Translations under genes and position numbers: made by a program | Origin: Actinomycetota bacterium | Lineage (GTDB): Bacteria; Actinomycetota; Humimicrobiia; Humimicrobiales; Humimicrobiaceae | Length of the DNA: 35,110 nt | NCBI GenBank assembly: GCA_023379515.1 | Contig: JAMCQQ010000185.1 | Location: 1-35,110 of the forward strand | Direction of reading: 5' to 3' | The notes under the pieces: model-generated | What the model saw: only the letters and a program-made list of their open reading frames with translations | The model's database searches: none | Told to the model about the DNA's origin: nothing | Shown here: positions 8,433-16,100 of the stretch, in pieces | How the letters are laid out: each line of letters starts with the position of its first letter | Position numbering within the stretch: position 1 is the first letter of the stretch

Positions 8433-8825
8433 CTAACCAACACATGCTGCAATAGGTATTCCTCCTCCAACAATCCCATTTGCTCTCAAAATACCTAATT
8501 TGGTATCAGCTATATGCATAGAACCGCCCTTACCCTTACAGTAACCGGTTTTTTTACCAAAAAGCTCAGCCATCATTAAATTAATATTTCCACCTTTTGT
8601 TATAAGGTGTCCATGGCTTCTATGAGTACTTGTGATGTAATCATTTGAATTCAGATTTGAACATGCTCCATCAGCAACAGCTTCTTCGCCTATATATAAA
8701 TGTACAAAACCAGGAATTTCTCCATTTGTATATAGCTTGGATACTCTTTCTTCAAATTTCCTGATAGTGAGCATTTTCTCGAACAGTTTTAGCAAGTGAG
8801 AGTAATTATTTTTAATATCTTTCAT
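8433..8825 (-). pseudogene. Truncated E1-alpha subunit of a 2-oxoacid/acetoin dehydrogenase
   Basis: A 130-codon frame that matches the first 40% of thiamine-dependent E1-alpha proteins (usual length about 320). Conserved blocks are present up to GGSMHIADTKLGILRANGIV and GGGIPIAA. It stops immediately after 'AACVG', before the GDG...N thiamine-diphosphate/magnesium motif. The next 112 bases, up to the lyxose isomerase start, do not encode the rest in any frame. It therefore cannot be a working E1. Its start lies behind a good promoter, so it is probably still transcribed as the leading frame of the lyxose isomerase-lacI unit. Deletion rather than a simple stop mutation is the likely cause. 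Confidence 0.82.
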
Positions 8826-8860
8826 ACTTTTTAAAGATTAGTTAAATCTTAAATAATTAT

Positions 8861-8920
8861 TTGTCATTTATAAATTGACAATAAAATTGGTAACGGTTTC
8901 ATAAAGTATGTCATTTATAA
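8861..8920. repeat. Direct repeats TGTCATTTATAA around the promoter
   Basis: Identical 12-bp copies at 8862-8873 and 8909-8920 lie 47 bases apart. The second overlaps the -10 element. The first is part of a 21-bp inverted repeat (TTGTCA...TGACAA, 8861-8881). They flank the CG-centred operator and may be extra regulator contacts. Confidence 0.45.
8887..8902 (-). promoter_or_regulatory. LacI/CcpA-type operator (cre-like)
   Basis: On the minus strand ATGAAACCGTTACCAA matches every fixed position of the published cre consensus WTGNAANCGNWNNCWW. It lies about 15-30 bases downstream of the -10 element and 62 bases ahead of the E1-alpha fragment start. A bound repressor there would block initiation or early elongation. 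The adjacent LacI-family protein is the probable binder; a global CcpA-like protein is the alternative. Confidence 0.6.
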
Positions 8921-8945
8921 TAATTTCGTAATTAAAATTTGTCAA
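8917..8945 (-). promoter_or_regulatory. Sigma-70-type promoter for the E1-alpha fragment, lyxose isomerase and lacI unit
   Basis: On the minus strand a perfect -35 TTGACA (8945-8940) is separated by exactly 17 bases from a -10 TATTAT (8922-8917). Transcription would start near 8910 and run into the cre-like operator and the downstream genes. The left end of the insertion element lies only 17 bases upstream of the -35. Confidence 0.65.
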
Positions 8946-9138
8946 GATTTTTTTGCAGATCCTGGAATTTCACCATAAGGAATTAAAAATCAATCATATT
9001 TCAATATTAGTGAATATTTTTTAAAAAAATATATTAGGATTTCGCTGCAGAATATTTTCAGGCAGGATATTAATATCAAATTTAAAAAAGCACAGTTTTA
9101 GAAAACAATTTACCATGAGGACTAAAAAGACAGCCCTT

Positions 9139-10629
9139 TTAATCTTTTAAACCAAGTCTTTTTTTAGCTTCAGCTGGATTAATTCTAAAGAACTCTTTTG
9201 GAGGTGAGCGCACAATTAAACTGTATTCTTCAATATCAAATATTGCAAAATAGCTGCCGGCAAATACAATAACTTTATGGATGCTTGAAAGATCTGAGTC
9301 GCGCAGTTTCCTGATGCCTTTTTCTGCAAGCTTTTTGCCTTCCTCTGTCTGATAGCAGCAGTTAAGAGAGTACATTACAAGAGTAAGAATAATATGAGAA
9401 ATTACAGCGGATTTTTTCTTCATGGGTATTTTAGTAATATTCCAGCCCTGTTTTAGTTCCCTAAAGAGACAGTTTTCAATTAAACTTCTCTCATCATAGT
9501 AGTCAACTACACTGCAGGGATTTTTAACATCAAGACTTGTTAAAAATACTGCCTCCCTGCCTTTAGGTATTTTTCTGTCTTTATATTCTGTTACAACAAC
9601 AGCATTTAAGTTAAAGGACTTAAAATCCTTTTTATATATGTTTCTTAACGCTTCCACATAGTTATACTGCAAGTATGAGGAAAGATTTTCTATGCCGATA
9701 CAGATATAGTCCTTACTTTTTCCTTTAAAACATCCTGGTGTTTGTGCAAGCTCTCTTGCATCTATAGATACATGCATATTTTTTCTGGCTCTAACAATAA
9801 AGTCTGTTTTAATCTTATGCTTTAATTTAAAGAGAAAAACTCCATCAACAAAGCCGGCATCAATTAAAAGAAGTGATATTTTATTTTCACCAATATTTTG
9901 CCTGGCTGTCTCTACAAGGCTTAATGCATGCTTTGATTCATGCTCGGATATTTTTACTACTTTTGCAGCAACTATTACTTTTGATTTTATCTCCCATATT
10001 ACAATTAATTTAAACCCGTAAGTTGTTTTTTGTACTTCAATAAATTTTTTTGCAGCCTTGTCATATTTTTTTATCACTACTCTCTTTACTCCACGCCCCG
10101 CACATTTATCTGTTGTGGGTATATCTGTTGCGTCTAATACAAAAGAAGAACCTGTTACAAATTTCTTTTTGGCAAGAGTTTTAACAGTAGCTGCAAGTAT
10201 TTTGTTTACTTCGGTCTCACTAAGTCTTTCAAGCATCCTTGATAGAGTACTTTTGTTTATGGGAATAGAGCCGCCTTTGCCCCTTTTGCAGGAGCCTTCT
10301 TTTATCTGGTCTGCGGTAAAACCTATTAACTTAAGAAGAGATACTTCTCTAAAAAGAAGATCCGGGATTTTATTCATTGAAGATATTCCAAGCAGAATCT
10401 TAACAGAATAGGTGGTAATCAGTCGTACCAGAGGAATTAGTATTCTTTTGTAGCCTTTGCCTTCAACATCTATTATCTTAAAAAATCCTATTTCATTTAA
10501 GAAAGCAAAGAACCTGTCAAGAAAGCCCCAGCCTGTTTCTGTTATTGTATCAAGTGCGCCCTCTCTTACAAGGCCGGATACCTTTTTGTCATTTCTTTCA
10601 TAAAATTTCCAGTTTAGCTTTTCATCCAT
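9139..10629 (-). CDS. DDE transposase, IS4/IS1634-like
   Basis: A 496-residue transposase that looks intact. The N-terminal part (1-160) is a helical DNA-binding region. The RNase H-like catalytic core has the first Asp in SSFVLDATD (D166), the second in LLLIDAGFVDG (D257) and the Glu in YYDERSLIENCLFRELK (E385). This fits the Y-(2)-R-(3)-E signature of IS4-type enzymes (Y378, R381, E385, with K393 after it). A beta-strand-rich insertion separates D257 from E385, as in IS4/IS1634 proteins. It would cut and paste its own element. Its ATG overlaps the end of the preceding DUF6788-like gene by 8 bases, so the two are probably translated as a coupled pair. Confidence 0.85.
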   Translation of the reverse strand: MDEKLNWKFYERNDKKVSGLVREGALDTITETGWGFLDRFFAFLNEIGFFKIIDVEGKGYKRILIPLVRLITTYSVKILLGISSMNKIPDLLFREVSLLKLIGFTADQIKEGSCKRGKGGSIPINKSTLSRMLERLSETEVNKILAATVKTLAKKKFVTGSSFVLDATDIPTTDKCAGRGVKRVVIKKYDKAAKKFIEVQKTTYGFKLIVIWEIKSKVIVAAKVVKISEHESKHALSLVETARQNIGENKISLLLIDAGFVDGVFLFKLKHKIKTDFIVRARKNMHVSIDARELAQTPGCFKGKSKDYICIGIENLSSYLQYNYVEALRNIYKKDFKSFNLNAVVVTEYKDRKIPKGREAVFLTSLDVKNPCSVVDYYDERSLIENCLFRELKQGWNITKIPMKKKSAVISHIILTLVMYSLNCCYQTEEGKKLAEKGIRKLRDSDLSSIHKVIVFAGSYFAIFDIEEYSLIVRSPPKEFFRINPAEAKKRLGLKD

Positions 10630-11017
10630 CTTCTTTAATAGCCGTTATACTTACCGTATTAATCTTTTCAATTTCATCAAGAAGAGAAAGAATCATACTA
10701 TTTATTTTACTGATTTGAGCTCTGTTTTTTCTCCATAATTTGTAATTATCATTTAATAACTTTGCTCTTTTTTCTACATCTTTTTTTAGAAATACCATTT
10801 TTGTTTTTTTGTTCTCTTTATACGTTAAGTAATAGAACGGGCCGTGAAGCTCTCCATTTTTACACTTGCAGCCTTCTTTCCCGCACATTATATATTTTTC
10901 CACCACTGAGCCAGGCAGCATACTTTTTCTTGAAAGAGAATTTATCATTTCCATTTCAAGTTTAAAGTGCTCAAGACTTAAGTCTTTAATTTTTTTCCTT
11001 ATTTGAGGTAAATCCAT
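10622..11017 (-). CDS. DUF6788-like accessory protein of the insertion element
   Basis: A small basic protein of about 131 residues if started at the second of two adjacent ATGs (11020 and 11017). A longer frame can be opened upstream only from TTG and adds an unlikely hydrophobic tail. The core 'MLPGSVVEKYIMCGKEGCKCKNGELHGPFYYLTY' resembles the DUF6788 family, with a CGKxxCxC cysteine cluster that may bind metal, followed by helical heptad-like sequence. These proteins often sit beside transposases, and here the gene overlaps the transposase start. A DNA-binding or regulatory role in transposition is inferred. The biochemical function is unknown. Confidence 0.65.
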   Translation of the reverse strand: MDLPQIRKKIKDLSLEHFKLEMEMINSLSRKSMLPGSVVEKYIMCGKEGCKCKNGELHGPFYYLTYKENKKTKMVFLKKDVEKRAKLLNDNYKLWRKNRAQISKINSMILSLLDEIEKINTVSITAIKEDG

Positions 11018-11229
11018 CATCTTAATTGTATATAATATTATTACAGATAAGATTTTAAGGTAAAAAAAGATAATTGTCAAAATAATTTAAAAAATTGCTT
11101 TAAATACCGGGAAATTCCTTATTTTAGGATTATGTTTTTAAGGCAGATTCTTATAGTGAAATTTCAGTGCAGATCGAATTGATTTACTTAAAAAGTATCT
11201 GAAACAGTGGAGTACTTTTAGGTTAATAG

Positions 11230-11322
11230 AAATATAATCTGGATAATTTTGGATTTATCTACAACATAGAACATGCTTCACAGCATTTATTCGGTCAGAA
11301 AATTGATAGTGATTCTAATTAA
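11230..11322 (+). other. Possible short coding relic beside the insertion element
   Basis: A 30-codon open stretch on the plus strand, between an in-frame TAG and TAA, reads 'NLDNFGFIYNIEHASQHLF' with ordinary protein-like composition but no start codon. It may be the tail of a gene disrupted by the insertion. I do not recognise it, and its size makes chance quite possible. Confidence 0.2.
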
Positions 11323-11650
11323 ACAGCAAGGTTTGAAGTTTTAATAAAACCTCTTTCAGAGTATCGGACTTTACATCACAACAATATTCTGCCTTTCTGA
11401 TTTTCCAATCAAGATTTTTCACCTGATCTGATAATACGGCACCTTTAATTGGCAGGTTATCCGGAACAGCTACTTCAAAAGGATAGCCTTTTATTGATGA
11501 TGTTATAGGACACATCACTGCTAAATTAGTCTTAGTATTATAAGCTGCAGGAGATAAAATTAGCGCGGGTCTTCTACCCATTTGTTCATGTCCTGCCTGA
11601 GGATTAAAAGTAATCCATATGATATGTCCCCTGTCAGGTATATAATCCAT
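11315..11650 (-). CDS. mazF: MazF/PemK-family endoribonuclease toxin
   Basis: A 111-residue cytoplasmic toxin. The opening 'DRGHIIWITFNPQAGHEQMGRRPALILSP' is the PemK/MazF SH3-like barrel signature, with the conserved G-D/H-I-x-W strand and the G-R-R-P-A-L-I-L core. 'VMCPITSSIKGYPFEV' and 'GAVLSDQVKNLDWK' carry the conserved active-site Thr/Ser and D-Q-V-K residues. It cuts mRNA at short specific sequences and is held off by the antitoxin encoded 2 bases upstream. Length is typical and no damage is visible. The pair lies between the insertion element and acpS, outside the housekeeping operon. Confidence 0.92.
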   Translation of the reverse strand: MDYIPDRGHIIWITFNPQAGHEQMGRRPALILSPAAYNTKTNLAVMCPITSSIKGYPFEVAVPDNLPIKGAVLSDQVKNLDWKIRKAEYCCDVKSDTLKEVLLKLQTLLFN

Positions 11651-11652
11651 AT

Positions 11653-11895
11653 TTACCAGATCTCCTTACCCTGCGATATTCCCGTCTCTATCTCGCTGTG
11701 AATATTAGATTCATTTATCTGAGATAACAGTTCTTCAAGGCTATTTTTACCTGCAGGTATTGGTGAAATGATTATCTTGTTTTCTTCAGTTTTAATTTCA
11801 ACCCGTGAATCTTCATTAAGATTAAGCTCTTTGGAAAATACTTTGGGTATCCTTATAGAAAGACTATTGCCCCATTTAAGTATCCTGGATATCAT
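11653..11895 (-). CDS. mazE: MazE-family antitoxin with AbrB-type DNA-binding domain
   Basis: An 80-residue antitoxin. The N-terminal swapped-hairpin AbrB/MazE domain is visible ('MISRILKWGNSLSIRIPKVF ... LNEDSRVEIKTEENKIIISP'). The acidic C-terminal tail (about 52-80, 'LEELLSQINES ... ETGISQGKEIW') should wrap around MazF. The ATG at 11895 is chosen because AGAGGT stands 6 bases ahead of it and the family starts here; a longer in-frame extension to 11961 would run over the operator repeats. It neutralises the toxin and, with it, should repress its own promoter through the TAGTATATAC repeats just upstream. Confidence 0.9.
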   Translation of the reverse strand: MISRILKWGNSLSIRIPKVFSKELNLNEDSRVEIKTEENKIIISPIPAGKNSLEELLSQINESNIHSEIETGISQGKEIW

Positions 11896-11918
11896 TTTTG
11901 TACCTCTAAACTTAAAAA

Positions 11919-11939
11919 TAGTATATACATAGTATATAC
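11919..11939. promoter_or_regulatory. mazEF operator-like tandem repeat
   Basis: Two exact copies of TAGTATATAC (11919-11928 and 11930-11939), one base apart, each containing the palindrome GTATATAC. They lie 24-44 bases ahead of the mazE start, where AbrB-type antitoxins usually bind to autoregulate. The role is inferred from position and symmetry. Confidence 0.55.
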
Positions 11940-12061
11940 CAATAAATTTTAACATTGTCAAATTATATTTTTATAAAAATTAATTCTGATAAATTTATAT
12001 TATATTTTAATATTATAATAAAATATTGTAATAAATGCAATGTAATTTTTTAACTGAAAAG

Positions 12062-12081
12062 GAGTAATATATGGGTTACTC
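12062..12081 (-). terminator. Possible terminator hairpin after acpS
   Basis: On the minus strand GAGTAA...TTACTC forms a 6-bp stem with an 8-base loop, just past the acpS stop, followed by CCTTTT. The stem is short and AT-rich, so termination would be weak. Its position at the end of the glmM-glmS-acpS run makes the call reasonable. Confidence 0.35.
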
Positions 12082-12085
12082 TTGT

Positions 12086-12469
12086 TTACTTCTTAAAGGA
12101 AATTGCATAGGCTATAGAATAGTTTTTAGTTGAAGATAATGTAATTTTAATTTCCTCAATATTATTCATTAAAAAATAAAAGTTTGACCTGCCATACAAA
12201 GACACATAAGGGCTTCCGTTATTGTCATTTAAGATTTCAATTTCATTAAAAAAAATATATTCCCCAAGACCCTGACGCAGACTTTTGGCAACTGCTTCTT
12301 TTGCTGCAAATCTTGAGGCAAAACTTTGATATTTATTTTCTTTTTTTGACTCGCAATATTGTATCTCATTTAAAGTAAATATTCTTTTTAAAAATCCCGG
12401 ATGTTTTTCTATGGCATTCTTTATTCTGTCTACTTCAATTATATCTGTTCCTATTCCAAAAATTTCCAT
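12086..12469 (-). CDS. acpS: Holo-[acyl-carrier-protein] synthase
   Basis: A 127-residue cytoplasmic phosphopantetheinyl transferase that moves 4'-phosphopantetheine from CoA to the serine of acyl carrier protein, activating fatty-acid synthesis. Both family motifs are present: GIGTDIIEVDRI with the magnesium ligand D9, and SRFAAKEAVAKSL with E58 and K57. Length is normal. It starts 4 bases after the glmS stop, so it is read as the last gene of the envelope group. Placement of acpS after glmM and glmS is a pattern known from Actinobacteria. Confidence 0.95.
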   Translation of the reverse strand: MEIFGIGTDIIEVDRIKNAIEKHPGFLKRIFTLNEIQYCESKKENKYQSFASRFAAKEAVAKSLRQGLGEYIFFNEIEILNDNNGSPYVSLYGRSNFYFLMNNIEEIKITLSSTKNYSIAYAISFKK

Positions 12470-12473
12470 GTTT

Positions 12474-14327
12474 TTATTCTACTGTTACACTTTTTGCCAG
12501 ATTCCTTGGCTGGTCAACATTTCTTCCCAGATTTTTTGCAATATAATAGGAAAGCAACTGAAGAGGAATGACTGTTAATATTCCGTATAATTCTTCAATT
12601 GAAGAGGGAACATAAAAAACATAATTTGAATATTTTTGTATTTCTGTGTCACCTTCGGAAGCTACTGCAAAAATAGTTGCATGCCTTGCTCTTACTTCTT
12701 CAATATTGCTTAACATTTTTTCATAAACAAAATCTTTGGGAACAATAGCAACCACTGTTGTATTCGTATCTGTCAAAGCAATAGGACCGTGCTTCATTTC
12801 GCCGCCTGCATATCCTTCTGCATGAATATAGGAAATTTCCTTTAATTTTAAAGCCCCTTCAAGTGCTACTGGCAGGCCAAATATTCTGCCAAGAAATAAA
12901 AATGTTCTATACTTATACAGGTGATCAGCTATCTTCTTTATTTTACCTGCGTCATTAAGTATTAACTGCACCTTATCCGGTATTAATTTTAGCTCTTCAA
13001 CAATTTTCTCATATCTGCTTTGACTGATGTTTCCTTTTACTTTTCCAAAGTATAATGACATCAGATACATTATTATTATTTGTGCTGTAAAAGTTTTTGT
13101 AGCACAAACCCCGATTTCAGGACCGGCATGGGTATAAATTACAGAGTCGGACTCTCTTGCCACAGTGCTTCCTACAACATTTGTTATTGCCACAATTTTT
13201 GCTCCTTTTGATTTAGCTTCCCTTATGGCTGCCAGGGTATCTATTGTTTCCCCGGATTGGGTAATAGCTATAAACAGGCAATTTTCTTCAACTATGGGAT
13301 TCTTATAACGGTATTCTGATGACACTTCCACTTCTACAGGAATTCTTGCCCATCTTTCAATCAACTGTTTTCCTAGCAATGCTGCATGTGAAGAAGTTCC
13401 GCATGCAATAATCTGGATCTTGTTTAAATTTCTTATCTGGTTTTCTGAAATATTTAATTCTTCAAATTGCAACTGGCCGTCAACAAGTCTTCCCCTCATT
13501 GTTTCTTTAATACCAAAGGGCTGCTCAAATATTTCCTTTTCCATAAAATCTTCATAACCTGATTTTTCAGCACTTGTAATAGACCAGTTAACCTTGAATG
13601 GATCTCTGCTAATAATTTTTCCATCAATATCAAAGATTTCTACTTTATCCCTTTTAATTCTTATTGTTTCAAAATCATTAACAATAATAAAGCTTCTTGT
13701 ATGCTCCAGGACTGCAGGCATGTCTGACGCAAGGAAGTTCCCATCTCTGCTGACTCCTATTATAAGAGGGCTTGCTATCCTTGCTCCTACAATTTCATCA
13801 GGAAAATCAGCATTTAAAGCAACTATTGCACCGGAACCTTTAATTCTTTTTATCAGTTTTTGCATTGCAGTAAGCAAATCACCGTTCCCATATTCTTCAA
13901 GCAGGTGAGGCAGTACTTCAGTATCAGTTTCTGAAATAAATTCATGACCCTTTTGAATTAATTCCTCCTTAAGCTCAGCATAATTTTCAATTATGCCGTT
14001 ATGGACCACTGTAATCTTTCCTGTGCAATCAGAATGCGGGTGGGCATTTATTTGAGTAGGTGCACCATGAGTTGCCCATCTTGTATGACCAATGCCAATA
14101 TGGCTGTCAAAATCCAGATCCTTTATGGATTCTTCCAGATCCTTTATCTTGCCTGCCTGTTTTGCAACTGCTATTTTATTTTCAGGATCTTTTTCATTAC
14201 TTTTGCAATTCTGCATTAAAATTGCTATCCCTGCAGAATCATAGCCTCTATATTCAAGCCTTTTAAGGCCATTTATAATAATATCCTTACAATATTTATC
14301 CCCAATATATGCTATTATTCCGCACAT
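12474..14327 (-). CDS. glmS: Glutamine-fructose-6-phosphate aminotransferase (isomerising)
   Basis: A 617-residue enzyme that makes glucosamine-6-phosphate from fructose-6-phosphate and glutamine, the first step to UDP-GlcNAc. I start it at the ATG at 14327 (AGGAG five bases upstream) so that the nucleophile is C2 in MCGIIAYIG, as the Ntn-type glutaminase domain requires; an in-frame GTG at 14333 would bury it. The glutaminase domain spans about 1-235 ('RWATHGAP', 'HNGIIENY', 'SETDTEV'). Two SIS sugar domains follow ('ACGTSSHAA', 'SQSGETIDTL', 'EGALKLKEISYIHAEGYAGG'). The C-terminus 'DQPRNLAKSVTVE' is canonical. No glmS ribozyme core was recognised upstream; instead a repeat element is there. 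Confidence 0.96.
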   Translation of the reverse strand: MCGIIAYIGDKYCKDIIINGLKRLEYRGYDSAGIAILMQNCKSNEKDPENKIAVAKQAGKIKDLEESIKDLDFDSHIGIGHTRWATHGAPTQINAHPHSDCTGKITVVHNGIIENYAELKEELIQKGHEFISETDTEVLPHLLEEYGNGDLLTAMQKLIKRIKGSGAIVALNADFPDEIVGARIASPLIIGVSRDGNFLASDMPAVLEHTRSFIIVNDFETIRIKRDKVEIFDIDGKIISRDPFKVNWSITSAEKSGYEDFMEKEIFEQPFGIKETMRGRLVDGQLQFEELNISENQIRNLNKIQIIACGTSSHAALLGKQLIERWARIPVEVEVSSEYRYKNPIVEENCLFIAITQSGETIDTLAAIREAKSKGAKIVAITNVVGSTVARESDSVIYTHAGPEIGVCATKTFTAQIIIMYLMSLYFGKVKGNISQSRYEKIVEELKLIPDKVQLILNDAGKIKKIADHLYKYRTFLFLGRIFGLPVALEGALKLKEISYIHAEGYAGGEMKHGPIALTDTNTTVVAIVPKDFVYEKMLSNIEEVRARHATIFAVASEGDTEIQKYSNYVFYVPSSIEELYGILTVIPLQLLSYYIAKNLGRNVDQPRNLAKSVTVE

Positions 14328-14747
14328 AATCACTCCTGTGAACTAAAATTTATAAAATACATAAGCAAACAAATATTAAGCTTAAATTGAAAATAATTAT
14401 AGATATGATAGCAGATTTTTTTAATTGCAGGTAAAAATTATATTTTTTTAGCTTAATTTTAACAAATAATCTATCAATAATTATTGTTAGCATTTCCAAT
14501 TTCGTGATTGCAAACAAATTACTGAATCAGGGCTGGGTATTTCGAAAACACGCAAGCTTTGCCCCAGCGAGTCAAAGCTTGCTCAGATTCAGGCTTCGCT
14601 CTCCTCTTTAGAGAGGAGCCCTGCCCGCTCAGCCTTCATACGGTTTTCTCAAAACCCAGCCTGATTCTTGGTCCTGATTCTTGTAACCTTACTTTTATCC
14701 CTATCACGAAATTAGAAATGCTTCTATAATGAGTTAATCACCGGGAA
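14328..14747. other. glmM-glmS intergenic region
   Basis: About 420 bases with no gene. Most of it (14489-14722) is the first copy of the structured repeat; the remainder next to glmS is AT-rich. A promoter for glmS could lie at 14340-14480, but I cannot pick one with confidence. Confidence 0.5.
14489..14722 (+). repeat. Structured repeat element, copy 1 (miniature-transposon-like)
   Basis: A 234-bp noncoding element whose ends are near-perfect 20-bp inverted repeats (AGCATTTCCAATTTC... and its inverted partner AGCATTTCTAATTTC...). The core (about 14526-14666) is much richer in GC than its flanks. It is itself bounded by inverted CAGGCTGGG-type repeats and contains hairpins: CTCCTCT-TTAG-AGAGGAG, and AAGCTTTG with CAAAGCTT across 11 bases. 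The right arm carries a small duplication of CCTGATTCTTG. A second copy lies beyond glmM with the core inverted. No reading frame is conserved between copies. Confidence 0.8.
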
Positions 14748-16100
14748 CTAATTAAGCTTCGAAATAAAATTACATATATCATCCTGAATTTCAAGGGCAA
14801 GTTCATGAGTTTTAGCTTCAACCATTACTCTGACTATTGATTCTGTGCCTGAAGGTCTTACAATAATTTTCCCGTTGCCTGAAAGTTTACTTTCAGCTTC
14901 TGAAATTTTTTGTTTTAACTTGCTGCTTTGCATTATTTCAGCTTTATTTTTTACCTTAAGATTCTTTAAAAGTTGAGGATAATGCTCGATAGTATCATAA
15001 ATTTTATCTATTTTGACTCCTGTTTCATTTAATAATTGAAGAAAAATCAGTGTTGAAACAAGTCCGTCACCTATATGAGAGAAATTTCTAAATATTATGT
15101 GTCCGGACTGCTCTCCTCCGAGGATACTGCCTGTTCCCACCATTTTTTCAAGAACATACCTGTCGCCAACTTTTGTTTTATAAACTTTAATGTTATTTTC
15201 CGTCATAGTCTTTTCAAAACCATAATTTGCCATGATTGTTGTTACAACAGAATTATTCTTTAACAACTCTTTATTTTTCATGTTTATGGCACAAAATGCC
15301 ATTATGACATCACCATCCAGAATCCTGCCCCTGCTGTCGCATCCTATTACCCTGTCTCCGTCTCCATCATAAGAAAATCCGATTTCCGCACCGCTTTCTT
15401 TTACTATTTGCTTTAAAACTTCAGGATGGGTAGAACCGCAGTTTTTATTTATAAGCCCGCTTTCAATATTATTATTAAAGCTTCTGACATCTGCGCCATA
15501 CATTGAAAGCACTTTCGGTACTACAATACTTGTGGCACCGTTTGCACAGTCAACTGCAATCTTTAATTTATTAAGGTTAAATGAAAATCTCTTTGTAATA
15601 TTTTTTATATAAGCTTCTTCCGGATCATCAAGATTTTTAAATCTTCCAACTTCAAGTCCAACCGGAGTATCTGAATTTGACATGTTACCATCTAATATAT
15701 ATTCTTCAATTAATCGTTCCTGCTCATCAGTTAATTTTTCACCGCCTGTTTTAAAAATTTTTATCCCGTTATCTTCAAGGGGGTTATGAGAAGCAGAAAT
15801 AACAATACCTCCATCCATATTAAAAATTTTTGTAAGAAGCGCTACTCCCGGAGTACTTAAAATACCTGCCCTGTAAACATCACTGCCGCTTGACAGAATT
15901 CCTGCTGAAAGTGATGCCTCAAGAAAATCACCTGAAGGCCTGCTGTCTTTACCAATTAATATTTTGCCTTTCTTGCCCCCTGATATTAAGAATTTGGATA
16001 CTGCCTTTCCAACTTTTAAAGCAAATTCGGGAGTTAAATTTTCATTGGCTATTCCTCTTATACCGTCTGTTCCAAACAAATTTCTTAAATTTTTATCCAC
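14748..16100 (-). CDS. glmM: Phosphoglucosamine mutase
   Basis: A 450-residue cytoplasmic enzyme converting glucosamine-6-phosphate to glucosamine-1-phosphate for UDP-GlcNAc and peptidoglycan. It has the active-site phosphoserine loop ISASHNP (S104), the metal-binding loop DGDGDR (245-250), the sugar loop GGEQSGH and the phosphate-binding RPSGTES near the C-terminus. The opening 'NLFGTDGIRG' is typical of GlmM. It starts with GTG. The product of GlmS, encoded next, is its substrate. The gene stands alone between two copies of a structured repeat, each about 25-160 bases from its ends, which separates it from the genes on either side. Confidence 0.96.
   Translation of the reverse strand: MDKNLRNLFGTDGIRGIANENLTPEFALKVGKAVSKFLISGGKKGKILIGKDSRPSGDFLEASLSAGILSSGSDVYRAGILSTPGVALLTKIFNMDGGIVISASHNPLEDNGIKIFKTGGEKLTDEQERLIEEYILDGNMSNSDTPVGLEVGRFKNLDDPEEAYIKNITKRFSFNLNKLKIAVDCANGATSIVVPKVLSMYGADVRSFNNNIESGLINKNCGSTHPEVLKQIVKESGAEIGFSYDGDGDRVIGCDSRGRILDGDVIMAFCAINMKNKELLKNNSVVTTIMANYGFEKTMTENNIKVYKTKVGDRYVLEKMVGTGSILGGEQSGHIIFRNFSHIGDGLVSTLIFLQLLNETGVKIDKIYDTIEHYPQLLKNLKVKNKAEIMQSSKLKQKISEAESKLSGNGKIIVRPSGTESIVRVMVEAKTHELALEIQDDICNFISKLN

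Larger units (their letters stand above)
8962..11167 (-). mobile_element. Two-gene insertion sequence with DUF6788-like protein and DDE transposase
   Basis: A roughly 2.2-kb element carrying two overlapping minus-strand genes. Candidate imperfect terminal repeats are CTGGAATTTCACCATAAG (about 8962-8983) and, inverted at about 11147-11166, CTGAAATTTCACTATAAG. The noncoding ends (about 175 bases left, 130 right) contain further ATAAGGAATT-like subterminal repeats. No target duplication was identified. The ends are approximate; the genes are clear. Confidence 0.65.

Noticed and set aside
14540..14640. CRISPR-like repeat structure
   Set aside because: The repeated and palindromic segments are internal hairpins of one element, not regularly spaced units with spacers.
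14328..14747. A glmS ribozyme upstream of glmS
   Set aside because: No pseudoknotted ribozyme core was recognised; the space is taken up by a repeat that also occurs on the other side of glmM.
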